Of a DNA stretch of 7,730 nt, positions 1 to 4,555 are shown in pieces; position 1 is the stretch's first letter; every line of letters begins with the position of its first letter. The stretch is taken from assembly GCA_016784945.1 (NCBI GenBank), contig JADHTP010000145.1, positions 1-7,730 of the forward strand. The letters are read 5' to 3'. This DNA is from Deltaproteobacteria bacterium (GTDB lineage Bacteria > Myxococcota_A > UBA9042 > DTJE01). The notes beneath the pieces were generated by a model. That model saw only the letters and a list, made by a program, of their open reading frames with translations, was not told the origin of the DNA and did not search any database. Made by a program: the position numbers and the translations under genes.

Positions 1-84
1 ACAGCGGTCCACCGCGCTCTTTTCCTGGGCCACGTCCAGAAGGGCCGCCGCGTATCGTTTGGCTGCGACGCCTACAATCGCCAA
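1..84 (-). CDS. atpH: F-type ATP synthase subunit delta (OSCP), N-terminal fragment (partial)
   Basis: The first 28 residues are inside the window and the frame runs off the left edge. From TTG 84 they read MAIVGVAAKRYAAALLDVAQ and end with EKSAVDRC. The Ala-x-Arg-Tyr-Ala-x-Ala-Leu-hydrophobic-Asp-x-Ala pattern is the conserved first helix of the delta subunit, which joins the b stalk to the top of F1. The position right after b' and b agrees with the usual order b', b, delta, alpha, gamma, beta, epsilon, so atpA should lie just beyond the edge. The TTG start is supported by GGGAGG 4 bases upstream. Confidence 0.85.
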   Translation of the reverse strand, partial: MAIVGVAAKRYAAALLDVAQEKSAVDRC

Positions 85-88
85 GGTT

Positions 89-94
89 CCTCCC
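89..94 (-). promoter_or_regulatory. Ribosome binding site that supports the TTG start of atpH
   Basis: The minus strand has GGGAGG, a 4-base spacer (AACC) and then TTG at 84. No ATG or GTG is available in this frame upstream before the atpF end, and the ATG at 137 leads to a stop in another frame. The TTG is therefore the likely start. Confidence 0.6.
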
Positions 95-117
95 TTCGCC
101 GGCGCCGTTCCCGAAGG
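93..117 (-). promoter_or_regulatory. Hairpin overlapping the atpH ribosome site
   Basis: In the 56-base gap between atpF and atpH the minus strand reads CCTTCG (117-112), a 13-base G/C-rich loop and CGAAGG (98-93). The 3' arm runs into the GGGAGG ribosome site at 94-89. If folded in mRNA it would partly cover that site, which could tune the delta-to-b ratio. This is inferred from sequence alone. Confidence 0.35.
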
Positions 118-140
118 ACCGGTGCCGGACCTCGCATGAA

Positions 141-725
141 TCAGGCCTTCACCTCGTCCTTTTCAATTTCCTGGACGAATCCGTCGACCATGTATTTCGG
201 GATCGATTTCTGCGCCTGGGCGGCGAGCTTTTTTTCCACCGCGACCATGGACTGTTCGATCACGGCCTCGCGCAATTCCAGCTGGGCCATCTTGACGGCC
301 TGGCTGATATGGAAATCGGCTTCGCCCCTGATCTTTTCCGACATCACGGCGCCGTCATGGGCCAGTGCGTCCCGTTCCTTTTCGCCCAGGGCCTTGAATT
401 CGCCCATCATCTGTTCGATCTCGGCATTGAGGTTTTCCAGCCGCTCCTTGGCGGTCTTGAGACCCGCTTCGGCTTCCTTGAACTGGCCGGTAGCCTCGTC
501 GATGTCGGCCTTGATCGCGTCGTAATTACCCTTCAGGTAGGCCTGCAGTTTCGGACCCACAAAGATAATGATGGGGATGAAGGTCACCAGGAACGCCAGG
601 ATATACAGGCCGTGGACCTTCAGGTCGAATCCATGCCCGCCGGCCGCCAGTGCGACCGCCGGAACGAGAAGGGTGAACAGGGCGACGAGCGCCGCTCCAC
701 CGATCCTTGGACGGGTGTTCATCAT
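141..725 (-). CDS. atpF: F-type ATP synthase subunit b (F0, peripheral stalk)
   Basis: 194 residues, somewhat longer than the classic subunit b of about 156. The added part is N-terminal: residues 1-28 look like a cleavable signal peptide (Arg5, Arg7, hydrophobic run, VALA before AGG). The membrane segment follows at about 39-57 (LYILAFLVTFIPIIIFVGP), then a coiled coil from about 60 to 180 with many Glu, Lys and Ala. Extended b subunits with such a leader are known in Desulfobacterota. Together with b' it forms the external stalk, and its C-terminus should bind the delta subunit encoded next. The start ATG 725 overlaps the b' stop by 4 bases. ATG 722 immediately after is an equal alternative that removes one Met. 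The stop is TGA at 141-143, leaving 56 bases before atpH. Confidence 0.92.
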   Translation of the reverse strand: MMNTRPRIGGAALVALFTLLVPAVALAAGGHGFDLKVHGLYILAFLVTFIPIIIFVGPKLQAYLKGNYDAIKADIDEATGQFKEAEAGLKTAKERLENLNAEIEQMMGEFKALGEKERDALAHDGAVMSEKIRGEADFHISQAVKMAQLELREAVIEQSMVAVEKKLAAQAQKSIPKYMVDGFVQEIEKDEVKA

Positions 726-1195
726 TCCGTCTTTCCCTCTGCCGCCTTCAACTGGCCCTCGATGAGTCCGGCCATTTCGGCAGAAATGGCATCCACCCCG
801 GCCATGAACTGGTTCTTTTTGGACTCCAGTTCAGCCAGCTGCCTGTCCAGTTCCTGCTGCATGCGGGTCCTTTCCCGAGTGACGATTTCTTTGCGCAGCT
901 TCTTGCCTTCCTCGGACAGTTGCCGACGCAGCTGCATGGCTTCGGTCCGGGCCTTGGAGAGCTTCTCGTCGAGCTGCCCTTCCAGTTCCCGCGTTTCCTG
1001 CAGTAGTTCCCTGGCCCTGGCCTTCATGCCCTCCGTCGCTTCACCGCGGCGCTTGAGGAACTTGGTGTAGGGGCCGAAGAAGACCACCCACATGATGAAG
1101 TACAGCACCAGGAAGAGACCGAGCTGGATAAAAAAGGTGGCGTCGAGATCGATCAGCCCGGCTTTCAGAACCGTCGTGGCAATCAGTTCTTCCAC
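722..1195 (-). CDS. atpF': F-type ATP synthase subunit b' (F0, peripheral stalk)
   Basis: 157 residues from GTG 1195. One membrane segment at about 19-40 follows the family's acidic start (LIDLDATFFIQLGLFLVLYF, residues 14-33). The chain then leaves the membrane through FGPYTKFLKRR and becomes a long charged coiled coil (about 52-150) rich in Glu, Arg, Lys and Leu. This is the layout of b/b' subunits, which pair to form the stalk that holds F1 against rotation. Being the first of two b-like genes marks it as b'. The start is set by AGAGG at 1203-1207, 7 bases before GTG. TTG 1201 is a second choice, and the longer open frame to 1426 would run back through the promoter. The stop overlaps the start of the next gene as ATGA, so the two are co-translated. 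The b/b' labels are interchangeable on sequence alone. Confidence 0.9.
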   Translation of the reverse strand: MEELIATTVLKAGLIDLDATFFIQLGLFLVLYFIMWVVFFGPYTKFLKRRGEATEGMKARARELLQETRELEGQLDEKLSKARTEAMQLRRQLSEEGKKLRKEIVTRERTRMQQELDRQLAELESKKNQFMAGVDAISAEMAGLIEGQLKAAEGKTE

Positions 1196-1231
1196 TGTCA
1201 AACCTCTTGCGGACCGCCCGATGGGCGCCCG

Positions 1232-1261
1232 CTTGTAACACCGGCCGTTCGAGGGTGTCAA
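1232..1261 (-). promoter_or_regulatory. Sigma70-type promoter of the ATP synthase operon
   Basis: The minus strand has a perfect TTGACA at 1261-1256, an 18-base spacer and TACAAG at 1237-1232, which matches the -10 consensus at 4 of 6 positions. Transcription would begin near 1225 and leave a leader of about 30 bases to the GTG of atpF'. The 157-base gap between the small gene and atpF' holds this promoter and the inverted repeat at 1305-1316, and no other gene is seen in it. Confidence 0.6.
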
Positions 1262-1304
1262 GGACGTTTCCCCCAGGTTTGCCTTGCCTCCATGCAAAGA
1301 GATG

Positions 1305-1316
1305 ATTGATGTCAAT
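1305..1316. repeat. Short inverted repeat, possible operator
   Basis: ATTGA, a 2-base gap (TG), then TCAAT form a perfect 5+5 inverted repeat. It lies 37 bases downstream of the small-gene stop and 44 bases upstream of the -35 box of the ATPase promoter, in an A/T-richer patch. It could be a regulator site, but twelve bases is short and no known box is matched with certainty. Confidence 0.3.
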
Positions 1317-1352
1317 ATGGAGCGTAATCGATGGTCTGGTGGGGGCCTCGGA

Positions 1353-1517
1353 TCACACCTGGAAACGGCGGAATCCGACCAGGAGCAGACTGACCGCGAG
1401 CAGCAGTATCCCGGCTTCGCGGGCATGGGTGGCCGGACCGCAGGTCCGGGCGGGGACGTGACCGAACAGGACGCAACCGAAGGCCAGGAGGGGGACGATC
1501 CAACGACTCGACCTCAC
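1353..1517 (-). CDS. 54-residue small membrane protein, function unknown
   Basis: Begins at GTG 1517 behind AGGAGG with a 4-base spacer and ends at TGA 1353-1355. The N-terminus is MRSSRW followed by the hydrophobic run IVPLLAFGCVLFG, resembling a signal peptide or first membrane segment. A short polar stretch with a single extra Cys follows (residues 22-35), then a second hydrophobic run AGILLLAVSLLLVGF and a basic end RRFQV. Codons end mostly in G or C, as in the neighbouring genes. The opposite strand in this stretch is open but reads as a Gln/Asp/Glu-rich chain, as expected for the antisense of membrane codons. The tail (short polar segment, membrane helix, then Arg-Arg) has the layout of a PEP-CTERM-like sorting signal but lacks PEP. 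Its place before the ATPase genes recalls the small AtpI/AtpZ proteins, but the sequence does not match them. It lies about 158 bases upstream of atpF', with a promoter between. Confidence 0.55.
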   Translation of the reverse strand: MRSSRWIVPLLAFGCVLFGHVPARTCGPATHAREAGILLLAVSLLLVGFRRFQV

Positions 1518-1521
1518 GCGG

Positions 1522-1527
1522 CCTCCT
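1522..1527 (-). promoter_or_regulatory. Strong Shine-Dalgarno sequence of the 54-residue gene
   Basis: The minus strand has a full AGGAGG followed by CCGC and then GTG at 1517. This is one of the best ribosome sites in the window and is the main reason for calling the short gene and its GTG start. Confidence 0.65.
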
Positions 1528-1583
1528 GCCTGGGCTGGCGGAACTGGTGGATCGAAGCCGCTTTCCGGGACCTGAAGGGCCAG

Positions 1584-1858
1584 ATGGAAGACAAGCCGGT
1601 CTACAAACTGTTGCAGGAAAACGAGGAAACGGTCACCAAGGCCCCGGTTTATGCCTCTTCAGGGGAGGTGCGGCCCTTCGAGGAACGGCAGCCCTGGCTG
1701 GAGTACCCCTACGAGCCACCCGGCTGTTCCCCGAAGGGCCGGTGGGCCTGCAGACCACGGGCGAAGGCGTCTGCCACACGTGGGACTGGGAACGACACGA
1801 AATCCGGGTGTCGGCGCCCGCCGGAACCAAGGTCGGGTTGACCTTCGGCGGGCCGTGA
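1584..1858 (+). pseudogene. Unknown small gene with an apparent one-base frameshift
   Basis: Two reading frames join here into one plausible protein of about 91 residues. From ATG 1584 the first frame reads MEDKPVYKLLQENEETV and on to WLEYPYEPP at about 1721. The coherent reading then moves to the frame giving LFPEGPVGLQTTGEGV and ending KVGLTFGGP with TGA at 1856-1858. Codons end mostly in G or C in the first frame before the switch and in the second frame after it, and neither frame looks coding on the other side. Adding one C to the CCC at 1719-1721 restores a single frame (EPPRLFPEG). So the gene is broken, or the base is a sequencing error, or less likely the frame is shifted by the ribosome. 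A GAAGGG at 1574-1579 could be the ribosome site. No family is recognised and no membrane segment or signal peptide is seen. Its stop is 4 bases from the permease stop, facing it. Confidence 0.6.
1816..1853. terminator. Hairpin at the convergent gene junction, candidate two-way terminator
   Basis: On the plus strand GCCCGCCG (1816-1823) pairs with CGGCGGGC (1846-1853), and AAGGTC (1829-1834) pairs with GACCTT (1840-1845) around a GGGTT loop. Five bases (1824-1828) bulge on one side. That is 14 pairs in two stacks. It covers the last codons of the plus-strand gene and begins 9 bases after the permease stop on the minus strand. No T-run follows on either strand, so if it terminates transcription it does so weakly or with Rho. 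Confidence 0.42.
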
Positions 1859-1862
1859 CGAC

Positions 1863-3638
1863 CTATCCGTGTTTGTGCTCGGCGTCGAAGGCGTCCAGCG
1901 TGATGATCTGTGACACGAATCCCCTGCTGCCCTGGCGGACCAGGGACACGAGGGTCAGCACCGCCATGACGGCCAGGCTGGTCTGTTCCAGCCAGCTGGC
2001 GTGTTCGTGGGTTTCGATGAAGTCGGGCATGACGATCCCGGCGGGCAGCACCAGGTTGACCCCGTAACCGAAGACCGTGGCCAGCCCGGCCACCCCCAGC
2101 GCAAACAACACCGAGACCTTGCGGCCGTGCATCCGTGACAGGATCCCGAAAGTGGTCACATTGGTGGCCGGCCCCACCAGCAGGAAGGCAATGGCCGCAC
2201 CCGGGGACAGGCCCTTGGCCATGAGCATGGCCGCAAAGGGCGTCGAACCCGTTGCGCAAACGTACACGGGGGTCCCGATGAGCGCCATGAGCGGCACGTC
2301 CAGTCCCGGGGGCAGCGAGCCCACGAACCCGGGACCGAGCAGGGGAGCGACGACCGCGGCCAGGCCCATCCCCACCAGGAGCCACGGGATGGTTTCGTCC
2401 ACCATTTCACCGAATGCGAACTCCAGGCTCAGGCGGAGCCTTTCCCCGATGGACCCCACCGGTTGCAGACCGTCTTCGTGCTCCTGGGCCAAGGCCGCCG
2501 CGGACCGGGCCGCCATGGTCCCGATCCAGACACCCATCAGCAGGGCCAGACCCAGGGCCACCACGATGCGCACCAGGCCGATCTCCACGCCCAGCAACTG
2601 GAAGGAAAGGAGGATGGAGGCCACGCCGATTTCCGGCGCCGCCACCAGGAAGGCGATGGCTGCAGGGGCCGGCACGCCCTTGAGGATCAGGCTCCGGTAC
2701 AGGGGCAGGATCCCGCAGGAGCACACGCTGACGGGCAGACCCACCAGGGACCCGCGGCCGGCCTGGCTCAGGGTGCCTCCCCCGCCCAGGGTCCGCGACA
2801 GCACGTTGGGAAACAGACCGTGGAGGGCGCCGGCCACCACGTAGGCCAGGAGCAGTGCCGGGGCGCTCTTGAGCGCCAGCGACCAGAAGGTGGCGCCCGC
2901 GGTTTCGAGTTCGTGGGAATGATCGCCTCCGTGCAGGATCGACAGCGCCGCCAGCAGTATTACGGCCACAAGGCCGCCCAGGCCCGAGGCCGTCTGCCAG
3001 TCCTCCTCACATTCCGAACAGTACGGTGCGTGACTGGCGGCCAGGGCCACGTGGAGCAGGGACCCGGCCACCAGGGCCTGGAACACCGCCCACCCGCTTC
3101 CTGCCAGGACATCCTGGGTCCCGGTCTGCCATACAAAACCGGCGATGGAGCCCGCCACGATGGTCCCCATGACGAAGAGCCCCGCCTTCAGCCCGTGCCT
3201 GGGCACCACGATCCACCAGATGGCGATCCCCACGGGCAACCGGTGAAGCGCCACCGACACGCCCAGGAAGGGAAACTCGCCATCGTGTTCGTGACCGGTG
3301 CCGCACAATGCGATGCCGTCCATGGTGGAATGGAGGGCCAGGGCAAAGAATCCCAGGGCGAGCACCAGGGCCTGGGCGCGGTCGGACCGGTAGCCCAGCA
3401 GGCGTTCGACCGCGAAGGGAAGCGCCAGACCCAGGACCGCGGCCGCCACCGCCAGTCCGCCGCCCCGGGCAATGGCCGCGGGCAGGATGTGCAGCAGCAC
3501 GATCCCCGCCACGCTCACCATAACCAGCCCGTCCAGGAACCGTGAGGCCCAGTTCACGGATCGCAGGGCCATCACCACCAGGGGTCCGCCCAACAGGGGA
3601 AGCAGGCTGAGTATGAGAAGAGTCGGGTCCATGTCCAT
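1863..3638 (-). CDS. ZIP-like/ArsP-type fused permease, putative Cu/Zn efflux (SO_0444-like)
   Basis: 591 residues from ATG 3638. Residues 1-205 resemble a ZIP metal transporter: GIVLLHILPA at 45-54, FAVERLLG at 75-82, HSTMDG at 103-108, HRLPVG at 132-137 and a last segment near 182-201. The region 202-250 joins the halves and is rich in possible metal ligands: a CSEC motif (Cys207, Cys210) and HGGDHSH at 236-242. Residues 250-570 are a DUF318/ArsP-type permease of the SO_0444 Cu/Zn-efflux kind, with two inverted repeats marked by SVCSCGILPLY (304-314) and VCATGSTPFAAML (460-472), each followed by a conserved GAAIAFL-like helix. The tail ends HKHG. Known SO_0444-type proteins are much shorter, lacking the first half. 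The start is uncertain: TTG 3686 and ATG 3632 are also in frame, and no clear ribosome site decides. No metal-sensor gene adjoins it. Export of a soft or divalent metal is likely; the exact ion is inference. Confidence 0.85.
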   Translation of the reverse strand: MDMDPTLLILSLLPLLGGPLVVMALRSVNWASRFLDGLVMVSVAGIVLLHILPAAIARGGGLAVAAAVLGLALPFAVERLLGYRSDRAQALVLALGFFALALHSTMDGIALCGTGHEHDGEFPFLGVSVALHRLPVGIAIWWIVVPRHGLKAGLFVMGTIVAGSIAGFVWQTGTQDVLAGSGWAVFQALVAGSLLHVALAASHAPYCSECEEDWQTASGLGGLVAVILLAALSILHGGDHSHELETAGATFWSLALKSAPALLLAYVVAGALHGLFPNVLSRTLGGGGTLSQAGRGSLVGLPVSVCSCGILPLYRSLILKGVPAPAAIAFLVAAPEIGVASILLSFQLLGVEIGLVRIVVALGLALLMGVWIGTMAARSAAALAQEHEDGLQPVGSIGERLRLSLEFAFGEMVDETIPWLLVGMGLAAVVAPLLGPGFVGSLPPGLDVPLMALIGTPVYVCATGSTPFAAMLMAKGLSPGAAIAFLLVGPATNVTTFGILSRMHGRKVSVLFALGVAGLATVFGYGVNLVLPAGIVMPDFIETHEHASWLEQTSLAVMAVLTLVSLVRQGSRGFVSQIITLDAFDAEHKHG

Positions 3639-3657
3639 CCCGCGAGGCAACCCCTGG

Positions 3658-3686
3658 AAGATGCGGTCTGGGGCCGAAGATGTCAA
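3658..3686 (-). promoter_or_regulatory. Candidate sigma70-type promoter of the metal permease
   Basis: The minus strand has a perfect TTGACA at 3686-3681, a 17-base spacer and CATCTT at 3663-3658, which matches the -10 consensus at only 3 of 6 positions. Transcription would begin near 3651 and give a leader of little more than ten bases before ATG 3638. The TTG of this box is also a formal start codon in the permease frame, which is a reason not to use it as the start. Confidence 0.35.
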
Positions 3687-3700
3687 CTGAAGAGACGTGC

Positions 3701-3714
3701 ACGGTAGACGGTAG
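3701..3714. repeat. Tandem 7-base repeat ahead of the permease promoter
   Basis: Two exact, adjacent copies of ACGGTAG lie at 3701-3707 and 3708-3714. They sit 15-28 bases upstream of the candidate -35 box of the permease gene. The position would suit a regulator site, but a 14-base repeat may also be chance. Confidence 0.45.
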
Positions 3715-3716
3715 AA

Positions 3717-3751
3717 AACCTGATGACTGTCCCTGGGTTTTCCTCCAGGTT
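3717..3751 (-). terminator. Possible weak terminator after the export operon
   Basis: Just past the LolA-like stop the minus strand reads AACCTG (3751-3746), a long spacer, then CAGGTT (3722-3717) leading into TTCT. An alternative shorter stem pairs CCTGG (3749-3745) with CCAGG (3736-3732). Both stems are short and the T-run is poor, so this is tentative. Confidence 0.25.
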
Positions 3752-3754
3752 ATC

Positions 3755-4555
3755 CTAGAACCTCTCGAGGGAGCGGGTGGTGAAGTAATCGTCGGGCACG
3801 TCGGTGCGCAGCTTGATGTCATCGATGGTCATCACGGAACGGCGCCCGTTCTGCTTGTTGGTCATGCTCAGGTCCAGGGGCCGGAACCGGTGCTTGGTGG
3901 TGTCGATCTCCTTGATGTCCTTGGCCACGAATTCCTTGTGGAGTTCGCCGTCGAGGTCGTAGTAGGTGGCCCGACGGATCACGAAGTCCTTCTTTCCGAT
4001 GTGGGCCACCCGGCGCGAGTAGCCGTTCTTATCGGCCACGTCCTCGGTCTTCGGTCTGGCCTCCAGGATCCAGCTGTCCACGCCGTCCACCTTTTCCGAG
4101 CCTAGCACCTTGTATGTGAAATCCTCCAGGGACGAAGGCGCGATGTCCGCGTAGGTGAACTCCGATCCCATGAAGTTCTTGGCCTTCTCCGAGGCCACGA
4201 TACGTCGGGTCTTCCGAAGCGACGGCATGAAGAACCACATGTCGTCGTCCTTTTTCGAATAGTCGAATGTCAGCAATCCGGCCCCCTTGACATCCGCCGG
4301 CTTGATGAAGCGGATGATGCGTTTTTCGGTGCCATCGTCGAACAATCGGGACACGGTGGCCAGTTTCCTGACCCGTTTCTGGCCGGACTTGTTGATGATG
4401 GTCAGGGTCATCACGGACTCTGAACCGTCCAGCTTGTTGGCCTGGTCGGCCTTGCTGGCGATTTCGTACCCCGCGGACGTCTGTGCAACAGCCGGCAAGG
4501 CCAGTGACCACGAAACCAGAACCGCCGATACGATGAACAGGATGTGACGAATCAT
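3755..4555 (-). CDS. LolA-like outer-membrane lipoprotein-sorting protein (periplasmic)
   Basis: 266 residues. Residues 1-24 are a Sec signal peptide: Arg3, a hydrophobic run, then PAVA before Gln25 as the likely cleavage site. There is no lipobox cysteine, so the mature protein should be soluble in the periplasm. The rest is strand-rich and carries the features of the 'outer membrane lipoprotein-sorting protein' family (LolA-like fold): DDDMWFFMPSLRKTRRI at 103-119 and NFMGSEFTYADI at 127-138, then a strand-rich end closing in LERF. The family fold is an open half-barrel that binds lipid tails. The start at ATG 4555 overlaps the RND stop by 4 bases and has AGGAG 6 bases upstream (4562-4566); the frame is open further upstream, but that part is antisense-quality and overlaps the RND gene. 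It is probably the carrier between the RND pump and the outer membrane. It is not LolA itself: there is no LolB or LolCDE nearby. Confidence 0.92.
   Translation of the reverse strand: MIRHILFIVSAVLVSWSLALPAVAQTSAGYEIASKADQANKLDGSESVMTLTIINKSGQKRVRKLATVSRLFDDGTEKRIIRFIKPADVKGAGLLTFDYSKKDDDMWFFMPSLRKTRRIVASEKAKNFMGSEFTYADIAPSSLEDFTYKVLGSEKVDGVDSWILEARPKTEDVADKNGYSRRVAHIGKKDFVIRRATYYDLDGELHKEFVAKDIKEIDTTKHRFRPLDLSMTNKQNGRRSVMTIDDIKLRTDVPDDYFTTRSLERF

Noticed and set aside
309..1070. 253-codon open frame on the plus strand opposite atpF and atpF'
   Set aside because: Antisense of coiled-coil codons; the minus-strand frames match ATP synthase b and b' well and overlap as ATGA.
1196..1201. TTGACA directly before the atpF' start as a promoter
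   Set aside because: It touches the GTG start codon, so transcription from it would begin inside the gene; the box at 1256-1261 has a usable -10 and leader.
1284..1583. Upstream extension of the plus-strand gene to the ATG at 1284
   Set aside because: This part reads as Gln/Asp/Gly-rich and is exactly antisense to the 54-residue membrane gene, which has the better ribosome site; the coding look begins near 1584.
1633..2385. 250-codon open frame on the minus strand running from the permease gene past its stop
   Set aside because: Composition is Arg/Gly/Pro-rich nonsense in both the permease part and the region opposite the plus-strand gene, and no start signal is seen.
2463..3545. 360-codon open frame on the plus strand
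   Set aside because: It lies fully opposite the permease gene, reads as a Gln/His/Gly-rich chain without any family pattern, and is the expected antisense of a GC-rich membrane gene.
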